This document shows positions 32,274 through 42,001 of a stretch of DNA of 64,000 nt, in pieces. This stretch comes from Haladaptatus caseinilyticus (GTDB lineage Archaea > Halobacteriota > Halobacteria > Halobacteriales > Haladaptataceae). The first letter of the stretch is position 1. Each line of letters begins with the position of its first letter. The notes under the pieces are model-generated. The model saw nothing but the letters and a program-made list of their open reading frames with translations. It had not been told where the DNA came from and made no database searches. The stretch covers positions 620,001 through 684,000 of the forward strand of contig NZ_CP111036.1 in the NCBI RefSeq assembly GCF_026248685.1, read 5' to 3'. Position numbers and translations under genes: made by a program.

Positions 32274-33038
32274 TTAGAGTTTTCCAACGCGTTCGGCCTG
32301 AAACCCGAGGATGTCCTCGTAACCATCGGTAGACATCAGTATCGGATAGAACGGTCGCTCGGCACGGAGCACTTCGCCATCCCGCCTGGCGAAGGTTTCG
32401 CCCGTCTCGACGCGGACGAAGTTCTCTCCGATGAATTCGTATCCCGATCCCTCTACCACGTCAAAAATCCGGTAGAGTTCGGGATCTCCCTCCTCCGAAA
32501 GCGTATCGAGTGCGCCCATCACGCCGAGGAAGTTTCGGAGGACTCGTTCGGCGTTTCGTTCCGCCCGTCGTGTTCCGCGAAATCCACACTCGACTGCGAC
32601 CCCGTTTGACTGGTCGATAAGGCCGCCCGCGATGTAGCTGACATCCACCACGCGGGCGGCGCCCGTCGCCCGCGCGAGTCGTTTCGTTCTCTCGTTCAGC
32701 CGTGAGACCAGCGCAAAGGGTTCCGGATGGGACCGCGTCGAATGGAGGTCGAGCACGTCACAGCCGTGCACCTGCGAAAGCAGTTCCGCCGCGAGTCGGG
32801 ATTCGTGTGTGCTTCCGTCCGGGTCGCCCGGAAACGACCGGTTCAAATCCTCGTCGATAGAGCGGACGTGTTCCTTTACTGCCTCCTCATTTGCGATGAT
32901 GAACCGAACAGGTCGTTCGAAAGCGGGGTTTTCGGCCAGCACGCGCTCGATAGCCGTCTTTCCGCAGGGTTCGTTCCCGTGGAGACACGCGACGACGGCG
33001 AGTTCCGGTGTCCCATCACCGACGGTCTCGACACGCAT
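32274..33038 (-). CDS. Succinylglutamate desuccinylase/aspartoacylase family zinc hydrolase
   Basis: The 254-residue M14-type zinc amidohydrolase has ligands H20 and E23 in CLHGNEPCG and H99 in DLHSTRSH. The substrate carboxylate-binding stretch is DLNRSFPGDPDG (64-75), and a VAVECGF segment holds the general-base Glu. AstE/AspA enzymes release L-glutamate or L-aspartate from N-acyl forms. Its convergent position 8 bp from the DgcA-like gene fits a final deacetylation step of an N-acetyl-glutamate route. The ATG at 33038 is preferred over a TTG two codons upstream. Confidence 0.85.
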   Translation of the reverse strand: MRVETVGDGTPELAVVACLHGNEPCGKTAIERVLAENPAFERPVRFIIANEEAVKEHVRSIDEDLNRSFPGDPDGSTHESRLAAELLSQVHGCDVLDLHSTRSHPEPFALVSRLNERTKRLARATGAARVVDVSYIAGGLIDQSNGVAVECGFRGTRRAERNAERVLRNFLGVMGALDTLSEEGDPELYRIFDVVEGSGYEFIGENFVRVETGETFARRDGEVLRAERPFYPILMSTDGYEDILGFQAERVGKL

Positions 33039-33114
33039 TGACAACTGTTGTCACGCAGGGGTAGTATTTGAGACTGTGGATTTCCGCGTGCAGGGGTAGC
33101 CGGACGCGAGAAAC

Positions 33115-33384
33115 TCACTTTTTTGCGTGCTCCGAGTCGTGGATTCGCAAGCGAAGTTCCCTATCCGTAATTTCCACGATCGCCCTCTCGGGAAGCGGGT
33201 AGATGTCCTTGGCCTCGTCTTTCCAACCGAGAAGCATCTTGTATTCGTTCAGAAGGCTCGGATGTGGATCGACGTACGCGATTCCGTTTTCGACATCCGT
33301 GACGACGCCGACCTTCTGGTCGTCCACGTTGAACACTGGTTTGCCCTCGTCGTCTTCGATTGGCGTTTGTCGCATGGGCCCCAT
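33115..33384 (-). CDS. PRC-barrel-like small protein (89 aa)
   Basis: The 89-residue acidic beta-rich protein starts MGPMRQTPIEDDEGKPVFNV. The order of strands (DQKVGVVTDVENGIAYVDPH, then AIVEITDRELRLRIH) resembles the PRC-barrel fold seen in many small haloarchaeal proteins. There is no catalytic motif. Two ATG starts four codons apart are possible; the longer is listed. It is next to the AstE-type gene (about 76 bp) on the same strand, so it may be co-transcribed, but no functional link is clear. Confidence 0.7.
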   Translation of the reverse strand: MGPMRQTPIEDDEGKPVFNVDDQKVGVVTDVENGIAYVDPHPSLLNEYKMLLGWKDEAKDIYPLPERAIVEITDRELRLRIHDSEHAKK

Positions 33385-33719
33385 ACGACTCAGTTGGTTA
33401 TCAGGTTATCCGCCGAAACGGATGTGTGGTGGCCAGGGTTTTGGGATGACGTTCGTCGATATCAGAACCTCGCGCGGAAGCTAACCGACGGATGTTCCGT
33501 GATGAACAGCTCTGACCAGTCGGCACACGTACAAAGGACCGTACGTGCGAACTGTATGATACAATCTCGACCTGTCGAAACGCGCCAGAACGATCGTCGT
33601 CAAATCGGACCTCGGAGCGAGGAACTCCGCGAGAAAGTTCGCGATTCAAACGACCACCAAACCCCGTCATCGCTTCCGTCTCAACACACTTATCTTGCAC
33701 CTGTCCCGTATCTGCGCCC
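33385..33719. other. Intergenic region upstream of thrS, 335 bp
   Basis: This is the divergent promoter region between the PRC-barrel-like gene and thrS. Contents include a perfect 7-bp inverted repeat (listed at 33526-33547) and a TATA-like CTTATC near 33693, about 27 bp before the thrS ATG, consistent with a nearly leaderless message. No RNA gene or supported frame is seen. Confidence 0.4.
33526..33547. promoter_or_regulatory. Inverted repeat CACGTAC-N8-GTACGTG upstream of thrS
   Basis: Perfect 7-bp arms are separated by AAAGGACC, about 175 bp upstream of the thrS start. Arms of this size and spacing suit a dimeric regulator. It is far from the core promoter of thrS and could also serve the divergent gene at 33384. 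Significance is uncertain. Confidence 0.3.
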
Positions 33720-35642
33720 ATGAGCGAAATCGTCGTCACGCTCCCGGATGGTTCCGAACTCCAGATGGAGGACGGATCAACCGTGGAAGACGTGGCCTAC
33801 GAAATCGGCCCGGGACTCGGCAAGGACACGGTCGCAGGTGTCGTGGACGGTGAACTCGTCGACAAGGCGACACCACTCTCCGAGGACTGCCGACTCGTCA
33901 TCGTCACCGACCAGAGTGACGAATACGTGGACGTCCTCCGTCACTCCGCGGCCCACGTGTTCGCACAGGCCCTCCAGCGAGTTCACCCCGAAGCGAAACT
34001 CGCCATCGGTCCATGGACCGACGAAGGGTTCTACTACGACATCGCCGGGGTCGAACTCGACAGCGACGATCTGGCCGAAATCGAAGACGTTGCGCACGAT
34101 ATCATCGAGGAGGACCTCGACATCGAGCGCGTCGAGAAGTCGCGCGAGGAAGCGTTCGACCTCTACGAGGACAACCCGTACAAGCAAGACGTGCTCGACA
34201 CCGAGGCGGCGGACGAGGACCCACTCTCGTTCTACGAACAGGGCGAGTTCGTCGACCTCTGTAAGGGCCCCCACGTCGAATCGACCGGCGAAATCGGCGG
34301 CTTCAAAATCATCGAAACCTCGGCGGCCTACTGGCGCGGCGACGAGGAAAACGACACGCTGACCCGCGTCTACGGAACCGCCTTCGCCAGCGAGGGCGAA
34401 CTCCACGATTATCTGGAGCGCATGGAGGAAGCGGAAGAGCGCGACCACCGCAAACTGGGGAGCGAGATGGGCCTGTTCTCCATCGACGAGACGACCGGTC
34501 CGGGGCTACCACTGTATCACCCCAACGGAAAAACCATCCTGCGTGAACTCTCCGACTTCGCGGGCGAACTCAATCGCGAGGCGGGCTACGACGAAGTCGA
34601 GACCCCCCACCTGTTCCGTACCGAACTATGGAAGAAATCGGGCCACTACGACAACTACGTGGACGACATGTTCCTCCTCGACGTGAACGACGAGGAGTAC
34701 GGCCTGAAGCCGATGAACTGCCCCGGCCACGCGACCATCTTCGACCAAGATTCGTGGAGCTACCGCGACCTTCCGGTTCGGTACTTCGAGAACGGGAAAG
34801 TCTACCGTAAGGAACAGCGCGGCGAACTCTCCGGCTTGTCGCGCGTCTGGTCGTTCACCATCGACGACGGCCACCTGTTCGTCCGGCCGGACCAGATCGA
34901 ACGCGAGATTCGGCAGGTCATGGACCTCATCTTCGAAGTCATCGAGACGTTCGATTTGGACGTGGAAGTCGCGCTCGCGACCCGTCCCGAAAAATCCGTC
35001 GGCAGCGACGAACTGTGGGAGCACGCGGAATCGCAACTCGAATCCGTCCTCGAATCCTCCTCGATGGACTACGACATCGAACCGGGCGACGGCGCGTTCT
35101 ACGGCCCGAAAATCGACTTCGGATTCGAGGACGCCCTCGGGCGCGTTTGGGACGGCCCGACGGTGCAACTCGACTTCAACATGCCCGAGCGCTTCGACCT
35201 GGAATACGTCACCGAGGACAACGAGCGCGAGCGCCCGGTGATGATTCACCGCGCCCTGTACGGAAGCTACGAGCGCTTCTTTATGGTGCTCATCGAGCAC
35301 TTCAACGGGAAGTTCCCGCTCTGGCTCTCGCCCGAACAGGTTCGCATCCTTCCGGTCAGCGACGACAACCTCGGCTACGCCCACCGAATCAAAAACGAAC
35401 TCGGCGACTTCCGCGTCGAAGTCGAAGACCGCTCGTGGACGGTCGGGCGCAAGATTCAGCAGGCCCACGACGACCGCGTGCCCTACATGATCGTCGTCGG
35501 TGGCGACGAGGAAGAGGCGGGTACGATTTCGGTTCGTGACCGAAAAGAGCGCGAGGAGAAGGACATCTCGCTCGAATCGTTCCGCGAACACTTGGAATCC
35601 GAGCGCGACGAGAAGCGCACGGAACCGGACTTCCTCGACTGA
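33720..35642 (+). CDS. thrS: Threonyl-tRNA synthetase (bacterial-type, with TGS and N2 editing domains)
   Basis: The 640-residue class II synthetase has an N-terminal TGS domain (residues 1-65, [20 protein letters not shown]). The N2 editing domain carries HSAAH (78-82) and CKGPH, which hydrolyses Ser-tRNA(Thr). The catalytic core holds motif 2 ([20 protein letters not shown], with the zinc Cys in MNCPGH) and motif 3 (GSYERFF). The anticodon-binding domain is at the end ([20 protein letters not shown]). Many archaea use a D-Tyr-deacylase-like editing domain instead; haloarchaea have this bacterial-type form. The start is ATG and the gene is monocistronic. Confidence 0.96.
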   Translation: MSEIVVTLPDGSELQMEDGSTVEDVAYEIGPGLGKDTVAGVVDGELVDKATPLSEDCRLVIVTDQSDEYVDVLRHSAAHVFAQALQRVHPEAKLAIGPWTDEGFYYDIAGVELDSDDLAEIEDVAHDIIEEDLDIERVEKSREEAFDLYEDNPYKQDVLDTEAADEDPLSFYEQGEFVDLCKGPHVESTGEIGGFKIIETSAAYWRGDEENDTLTRVYGTAFASEGELHDYLERMEEAEERDHRKLGSEMGLFSIDETTGPGLPLYHPNGKTILRELSDFAGELNREAGYDEVETPHLFRTELWKKSGHYDNYVDDMFLLDVNDEEYGLKPMNCPGHATIFDQDSWSYRDLPVRYFENGKVYRKEQRGELSGLSRVWSFTIDDGHLFVRPDQIEREIRQVMDLIFEVIETFDLDVEVALATRPEKSVGSDELWEHAESQLESVLESSSMDYDIEPGDGAFYGPKIDFGFEDALGRVWDGPTVQLDFNMPERFDLEYVTEDNERERPVMIHRALYGSYERFFMVLIEHFNGKFPLWLSPEQVRILPVSDDNLGYAHRIKNELGDFRVEVEDRSWTVGRKIQQAHDDRVPYMIVVGGDEEEAGTISVRDRKEREEKDISLESFREHLESERDEKRTEPDFLD

Positions 35643-35704
35643 ACACTCGATTTATCAACCCGTCGAAGCCATCGGAAATCCATCCGTTTTTCCGTTCCGT
35701 TCTC

Positions 35705-36745
35705 TCAATCCAACTCGTCGCTCCGCTTCGTCTCCCGCAGAATGAACGGACCGATGGAGAGCGTCCGCTTTGCGACCGTCGCGATTCGGAGGATGTAGGA
35801 AAGCAGGATGACGAACGGAACAACCGCAATCGTACACGCCAAACTCACTACCAGTACGTCGTTGCTGATGCCGAGCGTGTAGCCCGGAACCGCCTTCGCG
35901 TCGAAGTAGATAATCATCGAAATGGTGACGACGAGCGCGGGAACCGCGGTGTACAGCATCGCCCGCGAGAGGTTGACGAGTTCCCACTGGAAGTACAGCG
36001 TTTTGAAATGTTCCCGCGATGGGCCGAAGAACTCCAGCGATTCGATGATGTCGTCGAACGCTTCGTCAACTTCGTCGGTGAGCGCGTCCGCGTGTTCGTT
36101 GCGAATCTTGCGGGCGAGGAAGATCTTCCACGAGTAGTTGAAGTTGAGGATGGCCGAAAGCAAGTCGAACGTCCCGAACTGCGACTCTTCGAGCGTCTCG
36201 CTCACTTCGTTCGCATTTCCGCTCAATCCATCGACGTAGCTTCGAATCTCGTCCTTGAGGTCCTCGTCGCGACTCTCCTCGACCGCGTCCGCGAGCGCCT
36301 CGGCACGGTCTTCGGTTTCGTTCATCAACGCTTGCATGAACGAGGCCGGTTCCGGCGGGGCGGTCGGAACGTCGAGCAACTCCTCGACGTCCTGTCGAAA
36401 CTCCATCGCACCTCTCATTCGATTTCGCTGGTCGCCGACCGGTCCGAGTTCCTGTGACAGCACGAGTTGGTTCAGCGTCACGACGAGCGTCACGCCGGTG
36501 ATAATCGCGCCGATGAATCCCTGAAAGACGGTGTCAACGGCGTCATCGCTCGGGCCGATGTACTGCTGGAGCGGCGACGGATCGAGGATACCGAGAATCA
36601 GCAGGGAGAGAAAGAAGGCGAGCAAAACACCACCGGCGACGGCCCACCGGTTGGCTTCCATCAAAATCCACAGTTTCGTCCGACTCTCGTCGATTCGTTC
36701 CCGCATCGTATCGCCGGGTTGGGAACTCCCACCTGAATCGCTCAT
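35705..36745 (-). CDS. Haloarchaeal integral membrane protein with large cytoplasmic helical domain
   Basis: The 346-residue protein has two N-terminal membrane helices (WAVAGGVLLAFFLSLLILGI and GFIGAIITGVTLVVTLNQLV) and two C-terminal ones (MLYTAVPALVVTISMIIYFD and VLVVSLACTIAVVPFVILLS). Between them is a soluble acidic helical region of about 170 residues (ALMNETEDRAEALADAVEES ... ALTDEVDEAFDDIIESLEFF). The layout resembles bestrophin-like or DUF-type channel proteins but no family motif is certain. It is on the same strand as the PspA gene, 48 bp downstream of it, so the two may form a membrane-stress unit (inference). The ATG at 36745 is chosen. Confidence 0.78.
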   Translation of the reverse strand: MSDSGGSSQPGDTMRERIDESRTKLWILMEANRWAVAGGVLLAFFLSLLILGILDPSPLQQYIGPSDDAVDTVFQGFIGAIITGVTLVVTLNQLVLSQELGPVGDQRNRMRGAMEFRQDVEELLDVPTAPPEPASFMQALMNETEDRAEALADAVEESRDEDLKDEIRSYVDGLSGNANEVSETLEESQFGTFDLLSAILNFNYSWKIFLARKIRNEHADALTDEVDEAFDDIIESLEFFGPSREHFKTLYFQWELVNLSRAMLYTAVPALVVTISMIIYFDAKAVPGYTLGISNDVLVVSLACTIAVVPFVILLSYILRIATVAKRTLSIGPFILRETKRSDELD

Positions 36746-36793
36746 AGTAGCCGAAAGGGAGAGCGGCTTCAAATAGGCTGTTGCCGGAGTGAG

Positions 36794-37642
36794 TTACGAG
36801 TTGTTCTCTTCGGTAGCCTGTTCGGTTTCAGCGTCCGACTCGGCTTCGGCCTCGTCCGCCGCGACTTCTGCTTCGAGGTCGGCGAGGTCGATTTCCTCCT
36901 CACTGGAGTCGGACTCTGTTTCGGCTTCCGGTTCGGATTCGTCCTCGATACCCATCTCGGCTTTCAACGTGTCGAGTTCGGAATCGACTTCGCCGCCGGT
37001 TCGCATCTCCTCGAGTTCGCGGTCGAGTTGGTCCTTGTCCGAGAGCGCGTCGTCGAACGCACCCGTGTCGTGGAGTTCGTCCATCGCTTCCGCGCGCGCT
37101 TCCATCTCCTCGGTGCGCTGTTCGGCGTTCTCGATGGAGCGAGAGACATCCTCCATCTCGTCGCCGACGCCCGTCATGGCTTCTGAAACACGACTGTTGG
37201 CTTCGGCGGCCTCGTAGCGGGCTTTCATGCTCTCCTTTTTCGTTCGGAACTCCTCGATACGGTTCTGAAGCGTGTCCTTCTTCTCGATGAGGTTGTCCTG
37301 CGTGTTCTGGAGTTGCGCGATTTGACCCTCCAAATCCTCCATCTGGTTCATCTTCTGTTTTTTCTTCTCCAACGCGCGTCGAGCCAGATCCTCGCGGCCC
37401 TGCTTGACGGCTTCCCGCGCCTGCCCGTTGTGCTTCTCGACGTTCTCCTCGAGGTTGCGCTTCTGGATTTCGAGGCGTTTTTTCTGGGTGGTCAGGTCGG
37501 CGATCCCCTTTTTCACGTCCTGCAGTTCGTCGCGCATCTGCTCGTAGGAGTAATCGAGCGTCTCGGTCGGGTCTTCGGCCCTGTTGAGGACGGCGTTTAT
37601 CTTCGAGCGGATGACGTACGACATGCGTGAAAGTACTCCCAT
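36794..37642 (-). CDS. pspA: PspA/IM30 (ESCRT-III-like) membrane-stress protein
   Basis: The 282-residue protein is almost wholly helical. It has an N-terminal amphipathic helix (MGVLSRMSYVIRSKINAVLN), which in the family binds stressed membranes. Long coiled coils follow (LDYSYEQMRDELQDVKKGIA, LEIQKRNLEENVEKHNGQAR, VSRSIENAEQRTEEMEARAE). The last about 60 residues are an acidic Glu/Ala/Ser tail typical of the haloarchaeal form. PspA assembles into ESCRT-III-like rods that protect the membrane. The neighbouring membrane protein on the same strand may be a partner. Confidence 0.92.
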   Translation of the reverse strand: MGVLSRMSYVIRSKINAVLNRAEDPTETLDYSYEQMRDELQDVKKGIADLTTQKKRLEIQKRNLEENVEKHNGQAREAVKQGREDLARRALEKKKQKMNQMEDLEGQIAQLQNTQDNLIEKKDTLQNRIEEFRTKKESMKARYEAAEANSRVSEAMTGVGDEMEDVSRSIENAEQRTEEMEARAEAMDELHDTGAFDDALSDKDQLDRELEEMRTGGEVDSELDTLKAEMGIEDESEPEAETESDSSEEEIDLADLEAEVAADEAEAESDAETEQATEENNS

Positions 37643-37696
37643 ACTCCTACATTCAGAACCCGACCCTTAAAATCCTCACCAAGCTAACACGCCGTC

Positions 37697-38293
37697 ATGC
37701 AGTCGAACAAAGTCGTCGTCCCCGGCACACGGGACGTTCGCGCCACGCTGGACGCTCCAGCGGGAAAAACGAACAGGATTGTAGTGGCCTGTCCGCCACA
37801 TCCCCAGTTCAACGGCAACCGAAACGACAACCGACTCGTCGCCCTCGGCGAGCACCTCACCGACCACGGCATCGCCTGCTTGCGATTCGATTATGGCGAC
37901 TGGGACGAGGGCTACGGCGAGCGCGAGGACGCCCGGAACGCCCTTCGCTGGGCGAAAAAGCGATACGATTCGGTCGGTATCTTCGGCTTCAGTTTCGGTG
38001 GCGGCGTTGCGGCGCTTGCTGGGGCGGACGAGGGCGCGGACGTAATCGGGATACTCGCACCCGCCTCACGACTGACGGACGATTTGGACGCAGTCGCGGT
38101 TCTGGAGACGATCGGCGTTCCGTTCAAAGTTCTTTACGCCACGCGCGACGACACCGCGAACTGGAAACCGCTGGTGGAGCGCGCGGAGGAATTGGGATTC
38201 GAGACGGAGGCGTTCAGTGCCGACCACTTCTTCGTCGGGCAGGAGCAGAAGGTCGCTCGGCGATTGGGCGATTTCTTCGTCGAACGGCTTTGA
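37697..38293 (+). CDS. Small alpha/beta hydrolase
   Basis: The 198-residue alpha/beta hydrolase has nucleophile Ser99 in GFSFGG. The oxyanion region is near VVACPPHPQFNGNRNDNRLV, with HPQFNGN replacing the HG motif in a way common to the DUF1234/KANL3-like group. The catalytic Asp is likely in VLYATRDDTANW and His in AFSADHFFVGQ. There is no signal peptide and the substrate is unknown. The start is ATG and the gene is divergent from pspA. Confidence 0.85.
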   Translation: MQSNKVVVPGTRDVRATLDAPAGKTNRIVVACPPHPQFNGNRNDNRLVALGEHLTDHGIACLRFDYGDWDEGYGEREDARNALRWAKKRYDSVGIFGFSFGGGVAALAGADEGADVIGILAPASRLTDDLDAVAVLETIGVPFKVLYATRDDTANWKPLVERAEELGFETEAFSADHFFVGQEQKVARRLGDFFVERL

Positions 38294-38526
38294 TTCGGGA
38301 ACGAGGATTCGTTCGGCGGATTTACGATGGGTACGGGATTTCCCCCGCTCGTTGAAAAGAAGCAGTGCAAGTGGTACGGGAGACGGATAACGCCAGTGAG
38401 ACGTGGCTACTTCTCCACGTTCTAGTCACTCCCGAAACCGAACTCTACCACAGCCAACCTATGCCACCCTCTGCCGAACCGACTTCCCTCCGAAATGGTT
38501 TTGAGCAACCGTTGCAGAAAGTCAGT

Positions 38527-40170
38527 ATGCCGACTGACCCCGAGACAGGCTACGACCCCGAGATGGGGAAGAAGTTCATTTTCGTCACAGGGGGCGTCAT
38601 GTCCGGACTTGGCAAAGGTATTACCGCCGCGAGCACTGGCCGACTGCTCGCGAACGCCGGGTTCGACGTGACCGCCGTGAAAATCGACCCGTATCTGAAC
38701 GTGGACGCGGGGACGATGAATCCCTACCAGCATGGTGAAGTGTACGTACTGAAGGACGGTGGCGAGGTTGACCTCGATCTGGGCAACTACGAGCGATTCC
38801 TCGACATCGACATGACGTTCGACCACAACGTCACCACCGGAAAAGCGTACCAACACGTCATCGAGAAGGAGCGTGCGGGCGACTACCTCGGAAAGACCGT
38901 CCAGATCATCCCGCACATCACGGACGAGATCAAGCGGCGAATTCGTGAGGCTGCAGAAGGCCACGACGTGTGTATCGTCGAGGTCGGTGGCACGGTGGGC
39001 GACATCGAGAGCATGCCGTTCCTCGAAGCGCTGCGCCAGTTCGCCACGGAGCAGGACGAGAACGATTTCCTGCTGACTCACGTCACGCTCGTCCCGTACT
39101 CGAAAAACGGCGAGCAGAAGACGAAACCGACCCAACACAGCGTGAAGGAACTGCGAAGCATCGGCCTGCAACCCGACGTACTGGTCGGCCGGTGTGACGA
39201 CGGGTTGGACCCCGAAACGAAGGAGAAAATCGCGCTGTTCTGCGACGTGCCGACGGATGCCGTCTTCTCGAATCCCGACGTGGAGGACATCTACCACGTT
39301 CCGCTGGTCGTCGAGGAAGAAGGTTTGGACGAGTACGTCATGCAGGAACTCGACCTCACGGACCGAGCGGTTTCCAGCGAGGAACGAAGTACGGCGTGGC
39401 GCGAACTCGTCACGCAGGAAACCGAAGGCGAAGTCGATATCGCGCTCGTCGGGAAGTACGCGCTCGAAGACGCCTACATGTCCATCCACGAGGCGCTGAA
39501 ACACGCCGGACTCGAAAAGAACGTGGACGTAAACGTCCTCTGGGTGGACTCCGACGAGATGGACGACGACCACGAAGAGCGATTGAAAGAGGCCGACGGA
39601 ATCGTCGTTCCCGGTGGGTTCGGCAGTCGCGGCACGGAGGGAAAAATCGAAGCGATTCGCTACGCCCGCGAGAACGACGTTCCGTTCCTCGGCCTCTGTC
39701 TGGGCTTCCAGATGGCCGTCGTGGAGTACGCCCGAAACGTCCTCGGATTGGACGGGGCGAACTCCGCGGAAATCGACGGCGACTCACCACACCCCGTCAT
39801 CGACATTCTGCCGGAACAGTACGAAATCGAGGACATGGGCGGAACGATGCGCCTCGGCGCACACGAGACGGACATCGAGGCGAACACCCTCGCCCACGAG
39901 GTGTACGGCGCGACGAGTTGTACGGAGCGCCACCGCCATCGCTACGAGGTAAACCCCGAGTATTTCGACGATTTCGACGGTGAGGATCTCGTCTTCTCCG
40001 GACGTGCGGGCAACCGGATGGAAATCCTCGAACTGGACGACCACCCGTACTTCTTCGGGACGCAGTTCCACCCCGAGTTCCGGTCTCGACCTGACAGGGC
40101 GAGTCCGCCGTTCGTCGGCCTGCTCGATGCAGTACTCGACATCCAACGACGAGAGGAGGTCGAAGCCTAA
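38527..40170 (+). CDS. pyrG: CTP synthase
   Basis: The 547-residue enzyme makes CTP from UTP, ATP and glutamine. The N-terminal synthase domain begins [20 protein letters not shown] with the ATP P-loop, and includes the product-binding [20 protein letters not shown] and [14 protein letters not shown]. The C-terminal class I glutaminase has the nucleophile Cys in [13 protein letters not shown] and the His/Glu pair in [13 protein letters not shown]. The ATG at 38527 matches the family start; a 54-codon upstream extension is not protein-like. The stop TAA shares its last A with the ATG of guaAb (TAATG). Confidence 0.96.
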   Translation: MPTDPETGYDPEMGKKFIFVTGGVMSGLGKGITAASTGRLLANAGFDVTAVKIDPYLNVDAGTMNPYQHGEVYVLKDGGEVDLDLGNYERFLDIDMTFDHNVTTGKAYQHVIEKERAGDYLGKTVQIIPHITDEIKRRIREAAEGHDVCIVEVGGTVGDIESMPFLEALRQFATEQDENDFLLTHVTLVPYSKNGEQKTKPTQHSVKELRSIGLQPDVLVGRCDDGLDPETKEKIALFCDVPTDAVFSNPDVEDIYHVPLVVEEEGLDEYVMQELDLTDRAVSSEERSTAWRELVTQETEGEVDIALVGKYALEDAYMSIHEALKHAGLEKNVDVNVLWVDSDEMDDDHEERLKEADGIVVPGGFGSRGTEGKIEAIRYARENDVPFLGLCLGFQMAVVEYARNVLGLDGANSAEIDGDSPHPVIDILPEQYEIEDMGGTMRLGAHETDIEANTLAHEVYGATSCTERHRHRYEVNPEYFDDFDGEDLVFSGRAGNRMEILELDDHPYFFGTQFHPEFRSRPDRASPPFVGLLDAVLDIQRREEVEA

Positions 40171-41087
40171 TGGTCGAAACAGGCACATTCATCGAGGAAG
40201 CGGTGGAAGAGATTCGAGAGACGGTTGGCGACTCGCACGCCATCATCGCGCTGTCAGGCGGTGTCGATTCTTCCGTCGCGGCCGCGCTCGCGTACAAAGC
40301 CATCGGTGACCAACTCACGCCCGTCTACGTCGATACCGGACTGATGCGGAAGGGCGAAACCGAGCAGATTCGAAAGACGTTCTCCTACATGAGTTCGTTG
40401 GAGGTCGTAGAGGCCGAAGACCGCTTTTTCGATGCACTATCGGGCGTCATCGACCCCGAGGAAAAGCGTGCCGTCATCGGCGAGCAGTTCATCCGCGAGT
40501 TCGAACGCGAGGCGAAGGAGACGGACGCGGAGTATCTCGTGCAGGGGACGATTTACCCCGACCGAATCGAGAGCGAAGGCGGCATCAAATCACATCACAA
40601 CGTCGGCGGCCTGCCGGATGTCGTGGACTTCGACGGCATCGTCGAACCCGTCCGCGACCTGTACAAGGACGAGGTGCGCGACGTTGCGCGCACCCTCGGA
40701 CTGGAGGACATCGTCGCGGAACGCATGCCGTTCCCCGGCCCCGGCCTCGCGGTTCGTGTCATCGGTGAGGTCACCCGTGAGAAGGCCCAAGTCGCCCGCG
40801 AGGCGTGCCACGTGGTCGAAGAGGAACTCGAGGAGTACGACCCATGGCAGGCGTTCGCCGCCGTCGTCGGCAAGGGTACCGGCGTGAAAGGCGACAACCG
40901 CGTGCACGGTTGGATCGTCGCCGTCCGGTCGGTCGAATCCCGCGACGGCATGACCGCCAGGGCACAGGAACTCGACTGGGAGACGCTTCAGCGGATCCAG
41001 TCGCGTATCACGGGACAGAACGAAAACGTCGCCCGCGTCGTCTACGACGTGACACATAAACCTCCGGCGACCATCGAGTACGAGTGA
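40170..41087 (+). CDS. guaAb: GMP synthase subunit B (ATP pyrophosphatase)
   Basis: The 305-residue archaeal-type GMP synthase B subunit adenylates XMP and aminates it with ammonia from a separate glutaminase subunit (GuaAa), which is not in this window. The PP-loop is [16 protein letters not shown] (residues 27-42). The C-terminal dimerisation domain contains [16 protein letters not shown] and [15 protein letters not shown]. Start and stop overlap with pyrG (TAATG) and the DUF7126-like gene (TGATG), so the three genes form a single nucleotide-synthesis message. Confidence 0.95.
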   Translation: MVETGTFIEEAVEEIRETVGDSHAIIALSGGVDSSVAAALAYKAIGDQLTPVYVDTGLMRKGETEQIRKTFSYMSSLEVVEAEDRFFDALSGVIDPEEKRAVIGEQFIREFEREAKETDAEYLVQGTIYPDRIESEGGIKSHHNVGGLPDVVDFDGIVEPVRDLYKDEVRDVARTLGLEDIVAERMPFPGPGLAVRVIGEVTREKAQVAREACHVVEEELEEYDPWQAFAAVVGKGTGVKGDNRVHGWIVAVRSVESRDGMTARAQELDWETLQRIQSRITGQNENVARVVYDVTHKPPATIEYE

Positions 41088-41407
41088 TGCGCGCAGTCAT
41101 TGCAGGACCAGATGGAGACGGACTCGGCACTGCACTGGAATCAGAAAACGTCGAGACGACTATCGTGGACGGAATCGCGTCCCGCCCCGCGCTGGAGGAT
41201 GCGGGGATCCACGACGCGGACCTGTTCGTTCTCACGGATGTCGGACAGGCCACGTCGATCGCGGTGGCGAAGGACGTGAATCCCGGAATCCGCGCCGTCG
41301 TGTACGACGAGAACACCATTCCGGAGTTCGCTCGGGGGCAGGCTGACCTCATCGTTGACCCGAACCTGCTGACCGCGGACACGGTTGCCGAAGAGTTGAC
41401 GGCGTAA
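41087..41407 (+). CDS. DUF7126-like small protein, third gene of pyrG-guaAb operon
   Basis: The 106-residue protein is a Rossmann-like fragment ([20 protein letters not shown] ... DADLFVLTDVGQATSIAVAK ... IRAVVYDENTIPEFARGQAD ... LLTADTVAEELTA), reminiscent of TrkA-N or a response-regulator-like fold without the catalytic residues. It is annotated in haloarchaea as DUF7126 or 'CTP synthetase-associated', with no known activity. Its ATG overlaps the guaAb stop (TGATG). The location suggests a regulatory or assembly role for CTP/GMP synthesis. Confidence 0.78.
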   Translation: MRAVIAGPDGDGLGTALESENVETTIVDGIASRPALEDAGIHDADLFVLTDVGQATSIAVAKDVNPGIRAVVYDENTIPEFARGQADLIVDPNLLTADTVAEELTA

Positions 41408-41509
41408 GTCGGGGTAAATCCGACGAAATGCTAGCAGTCGAAGCGATCGAAACCTGCGGGATCGGCCGGAAAAAGAAAGCGCAAATCATTCGCCCGTGAA
41501 TCGATCGGT

Positions 41510-41911
41510 ATGACCTACGAGATACGTGACGAACTGCCGACGGTCGAAGAATTCGTCGCACTTCGCGAAGCCGCGGGGATGGCATCTCGAAGCGTGGAGG
41601 CAGTCGAGCGAGGATTGCCGAACACGGTTTTCGGCGTGACAGTTGTCGACGACGATGGCGAAGTCGTCGGTATGGCCCGTATTATTGGAGATAGCGGGTC
41701 GGTGTACCATTTCTGCGATATGGCAGTTCATCCCGACCACCAGCGACAGGGACTCGGTTCGCGGATGATGGAACGACTAATGAGATACGTGGAGGAGAAC
41801 GCGCCAGAAGGCGCGTACGTCAACCTCATGGCGGACGTGGAGGGGTTTTACGAGCAGTTCGGCTTCGAGTACACTGCCCCCGCTTCGCGCGGGATGTATT
41901 TGCGGATGTAA
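41510..41911 (+). CDS. GNAT family N-acetyltransferase
   Basis: The 133-residue single-domain GNAT has the acetyl-CoA-binding motif HPDHQRQGLGSRMMERLM (residues 76-93). The preceding strand is VYHFCDMAVHP and the end strand is FYEQFGFEYTAPASRGMYLR. The overall layout is close to the small E. coli YjcF-like/'GNAT family' acetyltransferases that act on small amines or peptides. The substrate is unknown. ATG start; stands alone. Confidence 0.88.
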   Translation: MTYEIRDELPTVEEFVALREAAGMASRSVEAVERGLPNTVFGVTVVDDDGEVVGMARIIGDSGSVYHFCDMAVHPDHQRQGLGSRMMERLMRYVEENAPEGAYVNLMADVEGFYEQFGFEYTAPASRGMYLRM

Positions 41912-42001
41912 GTACGAGTATGAATCCGGGGAGGAGTTTCCCGTTCGAATCGACTGTAGCAGTGGGCACGAAGTTATTCACATCGAGCACGTACTTCCCT
42001 C

